A program made the position numbers and the translations under genes. Shown one piece after another: positions 1 to 6,173 of a stretch of DNA of 7,921 nt. This stretch comes from an uncultured Lachnospiraceae bacterium. Lineage in GTDB: Bacteria > Bacillota > Clostridia > Lachnospirales > Lachnospiraceae. Each line of letters starts with the position of its first letter. Positions within the stretch are counted from its first letter, which is position 1. Location: positions 1 to 7,921 of the forward strand of contig CAJUAO010000041.1 of NCBI GenBank assembly GCA_910584685.1, written 5' to 3'. Under the pieces are notes generated by a model. It did no database searches. It saw only the letters and a list, made by a program, of their open reading frames with translations, and was not told where the DNA came from.

Positions 1-51
1 AACGGGGCAAAAGTCAGTAAAATCAAGTGTTTGCAACCTAATCAGCAGACA
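1..51. other. Unassigned flank beyond the ParB-like gene
   Basis: These 51 bases follow the early stop of the ParB-like gene in its direction of transcription. Past that TAG the same frame stays open to the window edge, but its residues do not look like a ParB-domain continuation. On the plus strand, frame 1 is open from base 1 to a TAA at 67-69, so the tail of an oppositely oriented gene entering from the left is also possible. The segment could be the end of an inserted element, but no terminal repeat or target duplication can be judged from one side. Identity is unknown. Confidence 0.3.
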
Positions 52-522
52 CTAATTATTTTTTTCTAAGGCTGACCACTTCTTTACACCTGTAATATGT
101 CTATCACTCAAATAGGGCTGAACAGACTCTCTATCTGGGTAAATTGTAACCATAACTTTTGTAATATTAGCTTTCGTACGCTCTGTAATGAATTTAATTT
201 TATTCTTATACTGGTCAGGTATCAAAGTTCTATCTAAAAGTAATTTACACGCACAAGTTCTTCGGTTTCCTTCCAATACAACATATTTACTTCCCTTTCG
301 AATACAAGTAATAATTTCTGAACCATGAAGTTCACCTACATCATTAATTCTATTTGCAAGCTCACTTACATTGGCATATCTTAGCAAATGTTCTACTATA
401 ATGTCTTGTCCTATTTGACTCGCACTTTCTTGTACCAAAATACTCGATGCAAACCTGGGATTTTCCTCATCCAACAATAAATCTTGTATATCAACTTCTT
501 TATATTCGTAATTTCTAGGCAT
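52..522 (-). CDS. ParB/Srx-fold N-terminal domain protein, probably truncated at its C-terminus
   Basis: The 156-residue product carries a ParB/sulfiredoxin-type N-terminal domain. Residues 19-24 read EENPRF, an opening motif common in this group, and residues 83-95 hold LEGNRRTCACKLL, which matches the ParB signature in which GNRR replaces the classical GERR. ParB/Srx domains bind nucleotides (CTP in true ParB) or act as nucleases or DNA-binding specificity modules; this one lacks the helix-turn-helix half expected of a segregation ParB. The ATG at 522 has a GGAGGG ribosome site (528-533, spacing 5) that lies inside the end of the radical SAM gene. Only one base separates the two genes, so translational coupling is likely. 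Relatives I recall continue well past the SDRHITGVKKW segment (residues 139-149), whereas here a TAG follows shortly after. I therefore infer a 3' truncation by rearrangement or insertion near base 52. The domain call is firm; role and partner are inference. Confidence 0.8.
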   Translation of the reverse strand: MPRNYEYKEVDIQDLLLDEENPRFASSILVQESASQIGQDIIVEHLLRYANVSELANRINDVGELHGSEIITCIRKGSKYVVLEGNRRTCACKLLLDRTLIPDQYKNKIKFITERTKANITKVMVTIYPDRESVQPYLSDRHITGVKKWSALEKNN

Positions 523-523
523 T

Positions 524-2137
524 TTATCCCTCCGTTCCTTTTTTTATGCTGTAGTAACCTAATAATTCAACCAATCGAGAGTTTTGTGTTGTTTTTTCCT
601 CACTTAATACATCCAACAACTCCTCTCTCTCTTCTAATGATAATTGCAAAAATTTTTCTCGCCATTCGATTGCCAAACCATTCTGTTCAAAATAAGCTCT
701 ATACGTTACAAATTCTTTTGGCATTGATAAAATCATATAAAACTCATCTATATTTCTTCCAAATGCCTTATAAAAAAAGTTTTCTCCATCTGCAACTATT
801 CCTTTTGTAACATTTGAAATCGCATAAATGTTCTTCAAATACTGCCTATTCCAAAATTTTCCAACATATTTTCTATCTATACGATCAATAGGAGCATATT
901 TCATTGGAAAAGAAAATATTTTTACATCTAATTCTTTTGCCAAATCAACATTTACCTTCAAACGCTCCCATAATTCTTCTGGTTTATCATCACAATTATA
1001 CAAAATATAATTTGAAAAACTTTTCACTTCGTATTTAGCAGCAATTTTTAATGCTTTTGAGTATATATCTTTATACTCTATTCTGTCAAAAGCCAATCTG
1101 AATGGCTCAATAGGAATTCTTGACAAGATTTTCATTTTTTTATCTGTCAACTGCCTTGCGTCCATACCTTGATTAAAATCCACTGCCCTTCTACTCCCAA
1201 CAGGATGATGATAAAAATCTAATATTTCAATCAATTCATCTTCATAGTTAAATAAGATTTGTAGTTTATCATCTGAGTTTTCTAACTCACTCATTATCTC
1301 CATATACTTCTCTTGATAAATTTTTGACTTCTTAATTTTTTCTTTTTCCTTCAAATATGAAAGGGTTTCACTTAATACATTTTTAGTCGCTACTTTTCTA
1401 TTTTCATATTTATGCAATTTCTCCATAAATTGTTTTAATGGAAGTTCACTAAAAAATTTTGTTTTCTTATCATATCCTAATTCTTGTATATCGCTAACTA
1501 TTCGTTCTAACTCTTGTTCTGAAAAGCTTAATATATTATTATCCAACAAAAGTAAATTCCTTTTTTCACCGAAATTTTGACTGATTGTTTTTACTTGATG
1601 TATTATATTGTTTGTCATACAAAATTCAGGCTCGAGTATTGGTACTGCACAAAAGCTACATTTATTAGTACAACCTCGGCTTATATAAGCAAAATAGTTA
1701 TCCCCTGCTGGATACTTATATACAATATCGTCCAAAATAGAATAGTCTAAAGGAAGAATATCAATATTCACAGAATCATTCAGTCCCAATACATGGGAGT
1801 CAGTTAATAACCCTGTTAAAATAGTAACTCCATCATTTATATCGTTTTTTATTCTATCCTTCATCAATGAAACCATAATTCCACCAATATAAATTTTCTC
1901 TGGTGATATGAGTTTTTCGTAACTCTGTATAGTTTTAACAGTCTGATTATAATAAAATGTAAACAATGAAGTTATGTACACTCTGTCATATTGTTCCTCC
2001 AAAAACTGTTTAGAATCCATAACCCCCTTAAAAAAAGTCACTTCATCCCCACGATTTTTATGATATGTACTTATCTTCATTAATCCCATTGGCGGGTATT
2101 TATTTTTATAATTAGGCTCCACTAATAATATCTTCAT
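524..2137 (-). CDS. B12-binding-type radical SAM enzyme, function unknown
   Basis: The 537-residue product looks like a cobalamin-binding-type radical SAM protein. The N-terminus (MKILLVEPN, then YPPMGLMKIS and GDEVTFF) has the Rossmann-like B12-binding pattern. The radical SAM core starts at about residue 150, with the iron-sulfur motif CxxxCxxC at C156, C160 and C163. Further core elements are FNQGMDARQL (321-330) and the later YNCDDKPEELWERL segment (380-393). A charged, helical stretch of about 90 residues (roughly 228-316) is inserted between the cluster motif and FNQG, which is unusual. An in-frame TTG lies at 2161, but the ATG at 2137 has a GGAG site (2146-2149, spacing 8) and starts on the family-like MKILLVEP, so I use it. 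The last codons carry the ribosome site of the ParB-like gene. Base composition is very low in G+C: only 14 and 15 of 60 bases in 1321-1380 and 1441-1500. No clear promoter is visible upstream. The chemistry (5'-deoxyadenosyl radical) follows from the family; the substrate is unknown. Confidence 0.88.
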   Translation of the reverse strand: MKILLVEPNYKNKYPPMGLMKISTYHKNRGDEVTFFKGVMDSKQFLEEQYDRVYITSLFTFYYNQTVKTIQSYEKLISPEKIYIGGIMVSLMKDRIKNDINDGVTILTGLLTDSHVLGLNDSVNIDILPLDYSILDDIVYKYPAGDNYFAYISRGCTNKCSFCAVPILEPEFCMTNNIIHQVKTISQNFGEKRNLLLLDNNILSFSEQELERIVSDIQELGYDKKTKFFSELPLKQFMEKLHKYENRKVATKNVLSETLSYLKEKEKIKKSKIYQEKYMEIMSELENSDDKLQILFNYEDELIEILDFYHHPVGSRRAVDFNQGMDARQLTDKKMKILSRIPIEPFRLAFDRIEYKDIYSKALKIAAKYEVKSFSNYILYNCDDKPEELWERLKVNVDLAKELDVKIFSFPMKYAPIDRIDRKYVGKFWNRQYLKNIYAISNVTKGIVADGENFFYKAFGRNIDEFYMILSMPKEFVTYRAYFEQNGLAIEWREKFLQLSLEEREELLDVLSEEKTTQNSRLVELLGYYSIKKGTEG

Positions 2138-2185
2138 TTTGGTATCTCCAATATATTTCAATCTGTATATAACAAAACAGCAACG

Positions 2186-2317
2186 CTATATACTTATCAT
2201 TTTTTCCCAAGTATTTCTAACCCTCTCATAAGCATCTTTTATTCTAGCAATATCTCGCACCTCTGGTGCGAGATATTCATCAACCTTTACAAGCCCACAT
2301 TTCCCTCTACAATTCAT
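2186..2317 (-). CDS. Possible small protein or 3' remnant of a lost gene
   Basis: This 43-codon frame begins with an ATG at 2317 that overlaps the last 11 bases of the CAT-like gene, and ends at a TAG at 2186. The product starts MNCRGKCGLVKVDEYLAPEV and finishes with a charged, helical RIKDAYERVRNTWEKMISI. That composition looks more like real protein than random translation. No strong ribosome site precedes the ATG. It may be an independent small gene coupled to the upstream stop codon, or the C-terminal tail of a gene once located ahead of the radical SAM gene and cut at the junction with the cargo array. A perfect 13-bp inverted repeat sits inside it, which argues that at least part of this stretch is structural rather than coding. 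I do not recognise the sequence. Confidence 0.4.
   Translation of the reverse strand: MNCRGKCGLVKVDEYLAPEVRDIARIKDAYERVRNTWEKMISI
2249..2277. repeat. Perfect 13-bp inverted repeat with 3-base loop
   Basis: The plus strand reads AATATCTCGCACC, then TCT, then GGTGCGAGATATT; the arms are exact reverse complements. The GC-rich inner part stands out from the AT-rich surroundings. Neither strand has a U-tract after the stem, so this is not a canonical intrinsic terminator, although its position about 30 bases past the CAT-like stop would suit one. An operator, an RNA-stability hairpin, or a palindrome made by template switching are alternatives. Confidence 0.85.
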
Positions 2318-2936
2318 TTAGATATTTCTGAAATTTATCTACAAACTGCCCAATATGTATCCCATCTACAAATGAATGGTGTGCCTGAACCGACACAGGC
2401 ATAATAACCCGTCCATCCTTCTCGTAATATTTCCCCCAGTCAAACAATGGTGTTGCATTATCCTTCTTGCCAGAATTGGTATGGGAAATATGGGTGTATG
2501 TTACCCAAGGCATAGGCGAACATTGAAACACATCATTGCCAAGTGGTCCTGTAAAATATTCTTTTTGTTCTTCTGCGGTTTGTGCTGCCAATTCCACATA
2601 TTCTTTCATCGTGTCCTGCATAGGCACATTAACTACTTTGAATAATTCTGTATCTTTGTTCAAATATGTAAAAGCAGTGTCAATTTTATCAAATAAAACA
2701 ATATTACCATCTAAAAAACGATAACGAAATGCTTCTATCTCATTTGCACATTTACATACCGCATAAACAAACGCAAGTGTAAAGGAAAAATTTTGTTTTT
2801 TAATCTGTTGCAAAAAATTTGTAATGTCTACATCAAATGTTACACAAAATGCTGGCTCAACACTGTTTCTAAAAATCATACAGTGCATATTTCTCTTCCA
2901 TGCCTTTTCATCTATGACTTTGTATGTGTTTTCCAT
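2307..2936 (-). CDS. Chloramphenicol acetyltransferase-fold O-acetyltransferase (CatA-like)
   Basis: At 209 residues the product has the usual size of a type A chloramphenicol acetyltransferase (CAT), a trimeric cytoplasmic enzyme that moves acetyl from acetyl-CoA to a hydroxyl. The catalytic signature is present as QAHHSFVDGIH (184-194), with H187 the likely general base and D191 the structural aspartate. WGKYYEKDGRVIMPVS (167-182) matches the CAT strand before it. Two things differ from proven resistance enzymes: the signature varies (QAHH and DGIH rather than Q[LIV]HH and DG[FY]H), and the PWVTYTHIS segment (143-151) puts a histidine where I align the conserved Ser148 that stabilises the transition state. 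Chloramphenicol resistance should therefore not be assumed; another acceptor is possible. The ATG at 2936 has a GGAGG site (2946-2950, spacing 9). The gene has its own candidate promoter at 2983-3010. Confidence 0.85.
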   Translation of the reverse strand: MENTYKVIDEKAWKRNMHCMIFRNSVEPAFCVTFDVDITNFLQQIKKQNFSFTLAFVYAVCKCANEIEAFRYRFLDGNIVLFDKIDTAFTYLNKDTELFKVVNVPMQDTMKEYVELAAQTAEEQKEYFTGPLGNDVFQCSPMPWVTYTHISHTNSGKKDNATPLFDWGKYYEKDGRVIMPVSVQAHHSFVDGIHIGQFVDKFQKYLNEL

Positions 2937-2982
2937 AAAGCTAATCCTCCAATGCCTTACTTTCTAAGTTCTTACTCATTTT

Positions 2983-3010
2983 ATCATATATTATCTCTGC
3001 ACGAAAGCAA
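2983..3010 (-). promoter_or_regulatory. Candidate sigma-A promoter for the CAT-like gene
   Basis: On the minus strand TTGCTT (3005-3010) and TATGAT (2983-2988) are separated by 16 bases. The -10 matches five of six consensus positions; the -35 is weak, with only TTG matching. It lies 47 bases upstream of the CAT-like ATG, inside the 179-base non-coding gap (2937-3115) between the broken methyltransferase and the CAT-like gene. A quasi-palindrome (3001-3027, arms with ACGAAA and TTTCGT ends) overlaps the -35 and could be an operator, but it is imperfect and AT-rich. I see nothing else in that gap. Confidence 0.45.
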
Positions 3011-3115
3011 AAATTTACATTTTTCGTCACAACAAAGAAAACCTTTATTTTAAAATATTGATATAACCGTTTTCCCTATTGTAAAATAATATCCATATCT
3101 TCCCTTTGTTAGCAC

Positions 3116-3877
3116 TCATTTTTGCCCAACAAAAAAAAGTCTCTTAAACAGAAACAATATCTTTCCATTTGCTTGATAATGATATTCTATCTCTAAACTC
3201 TTCATCACCTCATCCATAAACAATTTTTGCTCTTCCTCATTCAACCGTTCTATATATGGACGCAATGCCGCTCCCCTTAAAAATTCAAGAATCTTTCCAT
3301 GATTATCCATTTCATGGCAATAGTCGGTTATCCATATCTCAATTTTATCCGTACATTTTGCTATCATGTCATAGTATTCTGGTGCGGAATGTAGAACGTA
3401 TTTATCTTTTCCAATCCCCTTAAACTTATCAGCAAATATTTTTTCTGCTTTTATAATACATTGATTTGCTGGCATTTTCTCAAATAACGGTATCTGTGTT
3501 GCAAAAATTCCGTTTTCATTCAGCATAGAAAACGCATTTGATATAAAGTCTTCCTGATTTGGCAGCCATTGCACAAAGGCATTAGAAAATATCAAATCAA
3601 ATGTTCCCATATCGAAAAGCGGTTTACTGCAATCTCTTTATATAAATGTAACTGTCGGCAAAATCTCCCTTGCTTTTTTCAACATTTCCTTTGACAAGTC
3701 CACTCCTATGATTTCAGTACTTTTCCATGCCAAAACAAGCGATTCTGTACTCATTCCCGTACCACACCCTACATCTAAAATTCTTTTAAAATTCATATCC
3801 TTGATTCTGGCAACCAAGTCAATCGATGGTTGTATCCGTTCTTTGCCATAACGATTATAAATCTCAGCATTCCACAT
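3116..3877 (-). pseudogene. Tam-like SAM-dependent methyltransferase interrupted by an in-frame TAA
   Basis: Read through its one internal stop, this is a 253-codon class I methyltransferase resembling trans-aconitate 2-methyltransferase. Motif I is LDVGCGTG (34-41), followed by GVDLS (58-62), FDLIFSNAFVQWLP (93-106), and the Tam-like C-terminal GAALRPYIERL (202-212). Codon 80, TAA at 3638-3640, separates the two halves without any frame change: AGA GAT TGC follows directly and rejoins the downstream sequence. One C-to-T change from CAA (Gln) is the simplest origin. The first part alone is 79 residues. A restart at the ATG at 3610 would lack the SAM-binding motif, so neither half should be active. 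The ATG at 3877 is preferred over one at 3925 because it has a GGAGAGG site (3884-3890, spacing 6) and starts MWNAEIYNRY like its relatives. It sits 25 bases after the GNAT gene, presumably cotranscribed. A sequencing error is possible. Confidence 0.85.
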
Positions 3878-3902
3878 ACTCAACCTCTCCTTTTCCACAA
3901 CT

Positions 3903-4355
3903 TTATCCTTTCTCCATATATACAAACCTCAATTCTTCTGTAACCTGTTCCTCGTCAAAAATTTCATAGCCAAGTTTCTGATACAATGCTATATTCTTTT
4001 CGCTTCTGGTACTGGTAAACAACTCATATCTTTGGTTCAGATATTGTTTTTCCATTTCAAGTAAAAGTTGTGTCCCTATCCCTTGTCCCTGCTTTGATGG
4101 ATGCACCATCAATTTCCCAATATAAACAGTTCCACCATCTTGATATGCTCTAACAGAACCTATAATAATCCCTCCATCATCTACTGCCTTTAAAATAGCT
4201 CCTTTTTGAAATTCATCATATACTTCTTCTAACGTTTGCATTAAAGGTGGAATATCCATATTACCAAAAAGTTTAGCTTCACTTTGATAAGCCAAATATT
4301 GTAATTTAAGTATTTCTTCTAAATCTTCTTTCTGTGCTTTTTTTATCAAAATCAC
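3903..4355 (-). CDS. GNAT-family N-acetyltransferase
   Basis: The 150-residue product is a single-domain GNAT, transferring acetyl from acetyl-CoA to an amine. Motif A is visible as VYIGKLMVHPSKQGQGIGTQ (77-96), in which QGQGIG (89-94) forms the pyrophosphate-binding loop. The C-terminal NIALYQKLGYE (121-131) is motif B. The order and size are normal, and nothing identifies the acceptor. The start is uncertain: a GTG at 4355 lies only 3 bases from the GGAGG site, while a TTG two codons in (4349) has a spacing of 9 and may be the true start. The broken methyltransferase follows after 25 bases. An analogous GNAT/methyltransferase pair lies just upstream (5686 to 4463), so the arrangement occurs twice. 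Confidence 0.88.
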   Translation of the reverse strand: MILIKKAQKEDLEEILKLQYLAYQSEAKLFGNMDIPPLMQTLEEVYDEFQKGAILKAVDDGGIIIGSVRAYQDGGTVYIGKLMVHPSKQGQGIGTQLLLEMEKQYLNQRYELFTSTRSEKNIALYQKLGYEIFDEEQVTEELRFVYMEKG

Positions 4356-4379
4356 ATTCCTCCGTCCTAATTCAAAATC

Positions 4380-4408
4380 ATAATAACAGTCTTCAAATTC
4401 GCACTCTA
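4380..4408 (-). promoter_or_regulatory. Weak candidate extended -10 promoter before the GNAT
   Basis: The minus strand has TATTAT (4380-4385) preceded by TGT, giving a TGn extended -10. A poor -35 (TAGAGT, 4403-4408) sits 17 bases upstream. It lies in the 107-base gap (4356-4462) between the second methyltransferase and this GNAT, so it could provide internal transcription of the GNAT and the genes beyond. Confidence 0.25.
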
Positions 4409-4430
4409 CTTTGTTTTAACAATTTCGCAC
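4394..4430 (-). repeat. Two 11-bp direct repeats 26 bp apart
   Basis: On the minus strand GTGCGAAATTG (4420-4430) and GTGCGAATTTG (4394-4404) match at 10 of 11 positions, with a 26-bp period (about 2.5 helical turns). They flank or overlap the weak promoter elements before the GNAT and could be a pair of protein-binding half sites. This may be chance in AT-rich DNA. Confidence 0.35.
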
Positions 4431-4462
4431 CATTTTTTCATCAAAAATAGAATCAGAAACAA

Positions 4463-5206
4463 CTATATGCGTGCGATTGCTCTTAATCGCCGATAATCGG
4501 CAATCCATTCTTCCCCATTCCATAAAGTTTCTCTCGCTAATTCTTCCACCTTTTCAAAAATCATAATTTGTACTTGTTCTGGCATCACTTCTAATTCAGA
4601 GACAAAGAACTGTTTCATCCAATTCACCAATCCCTGTTCCCCATCCTTTAGTACGGTTGGTCTGTCATAATCATAAATCCTGTCAATAATAAATCCATTC
4701 TTCTCTAACAAGTTACCGAAATCCTCTGCCGTAGGGAAATTGAACTTAGCTTCATAGCCATATCCCAGACTGTTACATGCCTTTGCAAAAGCATTTTCAA
4801 TCGTTGCGATATTTCCGCTTGCACCAAACTCGCACACCAATAATCCCTGTGGTTTCAAAGCCTTATGTATGTTTTTCAGCAAAGCATCATGGTCACTAAT
4901 CCAGTGAAATACGGCATTGGAAAAAACCACATCAAATTCCTTTTCAAAGGGCAGAGCCAATGCATCACATACCTTAAATTCTATATCGCCAAATTCTTCT
5001 CTCGCTTTATTTATCATGTTCTGCGAACCGTCAACACCTACAATTCTTTCACACAATTCAGCTAATTCAGCAGTCAAGGCACCTGTTCCACACCCCAAAT
5101 CCAATATAGACTGTTTCGTATTTTGGGGAACAAACTCCAATAATCCCTTTCCATATTCCGCTACAAAATCATGTTTTTTATCGTATAATGTTGAATTCCA
5201 TTCCAT
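4463..5206 (-). CDS. Class I SAM-dependent methyltransferase, Tam-like
   Basis: The 247-residue product is a complete class I methyltransferase using S-adenosylmethionine. Motif I is LDLGCGTG (35-42), the acidic ribose-binding loop is GVDGS (57-61), and FDVVFSNAVFHW (91-102) is the motif IV region. The C-terminal half contains YDRPTVLKDGEQGLVNWMKQ, as in small-molecule methyltransferases related to trans-aconitate methyltransferase. The acceptor cannot be told. An ATG exists at 5212, but it is only 3 bases from the AGGAG site (5216-5220), whereas the ATG at 5206 is 9 bases away and gives MEWNSTLYDK, so 5206 is chosen. It lies just after a GNAT, with an 18-bp palindrome between the two. It shares domain order with the broken methyltransferase at 3116-3877, but the sequences are clearly different, so this is not a recent duplication. 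Confidence 0.88.
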   Translation of the reverse strand: MEWNSTLYDKKHDFVAEYGKGLLEFVPQNTKQSILDLGCGTGALTAELAELCERIVGVDGSQNMINKAREEFGDIEFKVCDALALPFEKEFDVVFSNAVFHWISDHDALLKNIHKALKPQGLLVCEFGASGNIATIENAFAKACNSLGYGYEAKFNFPTAEDFGNLLEKNGFIIDRIYDYDRPTVLKDGEQGLVNWMKQFFVSELEVMPEQVQIMIFEKVEELARETLWNGEEWIADYRRLRAIARI

Positions 5207-5223
5207 GTACATCCACTCCTAAA

Positions 5224-5241
5224 AATTGTAAATTTACAATT
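5224..5241. promoter_or_regulatory. Perfect 18-bp palindrome at a gene junction
   Basis: AATTGTAAATTTACAATT is fully self-complementary. It covers the stop codon of the upstream GNAT (TAA, 5234-5236) and ends four bases before the AGGAG site of the next methyltransferase on the minus strand. It could be an operator for a dimeric repressor. As RNA it forms an AT-only stem followed by five U, so a weak attenuator is also possible. Confidence 0.5.
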
Positions 5242-5686
5242 CCTTTTTCATACAAATAGAATCTGGCATATCTTTATATTGACCATAATTCGGAATAATT
5301 TCATATCCAATTTTTTTATATAATGCCATTGCTGCAACAAGTGGTTCACCAGATTCCAAAATCAGATAGCGAAATCCCTGCTCCCTTGCGGCATTCTCTA
5401 GCAATTCCATTAGTTTGCCTGAAATACCTTTACCTCTATACTCCTGCTTAACAAAAACACGCTTTACTTCCGCACATTCATTATCATACTTTCTGAAACT
5501 GGCACTTCCCACTGGAATTGCAGCATCGTACGCAATAATTACATCATGAATATCATCAAGACGATTATATGGAATATATTCTGCTCGATTCTCTTCTCCA
5601 CCTACAAGTTCATTCAGAAATTCATCTAAGCTATGGCATAATTCAATGAAGTCAGAGTTTCCACCATCCGTATATATAAATCTCAT
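5234..5686 (-). CDS. GNAT-family N-acetyltransferase
   Basis: The 150-residue product is a single-domain GNAT. Motif A appears as AEVKRVFVKQEYRGKGISGK (72-91), with RGKGIS (84-89) as the acetyl-CoA loop. ALYKKIGYEII (121-131) followed by NYGQY (133-137) is motif B and the C-terminal strand. The EVKRVFV...RGKGISGKL wording resembles the large group of GNATs that acetylate small amines or protein N-termini; the acceptor is unknown. TTG and ATG codons lie upstream in frame (5707, 5701), but the ATG at 5686 follows a GGGGGG purine tract by 6 bases and starts MRFIYTDGG, so it is preferred. The 64-base gap before it (5687-5750) contains a consensus TATAAT (5734-5739) with no convincing -35. The stop codon lies within an 18-bp palindrome. 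Confidence 0.87.
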   Translation of the reverse strand: MRFIYTDGGNSDFIELCHSLDEFLNELVGGEENRAEYIPYNRLDDIHDVIIAYDAAIPVGSASFRKYDNECAEVKRVFVKQEYRGKGISGKLMELLENAAREQGFRYLILESGEPLVAAMALYKKIGYEIIPNYGQYKDMPDSICMKKEL

Positions 5687-5733
5687 TCTTATCCCCCCCA
5701 TATCCAACTGTAGATTGCGTGATTCTTACTATA

Positions 5734-5739
5734 ATTATA
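5734..5739 (-). promoter_or_regulatory. Isolated TATAAT before the second GNAT
   Basis: A consensus -10 hexamer on the minus strand, about 47 bases ahead of the chosen GNAT start. The hexamer 17 bases upstream is TCAATT, a poor -35, and AT richness makes a chance match easy. Confidence 0.2.
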
Positions 5740-5750
5740 ATGTGCATAAT

Positions 5751-6092
5751 TTAATAAATTGAATATCCACAATTTATGTCAAAGGGCATAATCAATAGTT
5801 TAAATATTTCCTTTGAATATTTTTCAAAAAACCAATGAGTTGCACTTGAATAATTTTCCATATTATCAAAATCCCAATAGGAAAAATATTTTACACATTT
5901 AACGATTCTGGTTAACTCTCTTGGTTGTTCTTTAATATCATCAAAGACATAAAACCTTTTCATATATTTAATATCTATACAACCCTTTTGTTGTTTCTGC
6001 TCCTCTGCAACAACAGCTATCAATTTTTCAAATTCTTCTAATTTACTGGGTTTTACTTGAAACAACTTAACCTCACAGAAATTCTTTTCCAC
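5751..6092 (-). CDS. ABM-like dimeric alpha/beta-barrel protein
   Basis: The product has 113 residues. The opening CEVKLFQVKPSKLEEFEKLI (6-25), then EEQKQQKGCIDIKYMKRF (30-47), looks like the antibiotic-biosynthesis-monooxygenase (ABM) layout: strand, helix, then a strand after a QxGCI turn. The second half, with IVKCVKYFSYWDF (63-75) and FFEKYSKEIFKLLIMPF (88-104), would supply the remaining strands and helix. ABM-type proteins act as small oxygenases, haem-handling enzymes or isomerase-like barrels, often as dimers. No cofactor-binding residue can be identified here, so the fold call is moderate and the function unknown. The GTG start at 6092 is supported by a strong AGGAGG (6100-6105, spacing 7). 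An 81-base gap to the upstream small gene (6093-6173) shows no promoter or strong hairpin, so cotranscription is likely. Confidence 0.72.
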   Translation of the reverse strand: MEKNFCEVKLFQVKPSKLEEFEKLIAVVAEEQKQQKGCIDIKYMKRFYVFDDIKEQPRELTRIVKCVKYFSYWDFDNMENYSSATHWFFEKYSKEIFKLLIMPFDINCGYSIY

Positions 6093-6173
6093 AATCAGTC
6101 CTCCTCACTGGGTAAACAGATCACACTCCAAATTCTGCTCTTCCAACCTGATAAAACAGGATAATCAATGTCG

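Noticed and set aside
52..522. Chromosome or plasmid partition ParB
   Set aside because: There is no ParA neighbour, no helix-turn-helix half and no parS-like site; the GNRR-type motif points to a different ParB/Srx subgroup.
484..810. Plus-strand frames opposite the radical SAM, CAT-like, methyltransferase, kinase and tnpV genes
   Set aside because: They are rich in Phe, Ser, Leu and Ile, have no family motifs, and mirror well-supported minus-strand genes.
2138..2185. A dedicated promoter for the radical SAM gene
   Set aside because: TATATA-like hexamers occur, but none has an acceptable -35 at 16-18 bases.
3001..3027. Quasi-palindrome overlapping the -35 of the CAT-like promoter as an operator
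   Set aside because: The arms need bulges to pair and are mostly A/T runs; too weak to claim on its own.
3638..3925. Two separate methyltransferase genes, or a frameshift, in the Tam-like locus
   Set aside because: The two parts are in the same frame, with nine sense codons between the TAA and the later ATG; one gene with a nonsense codon fits best.
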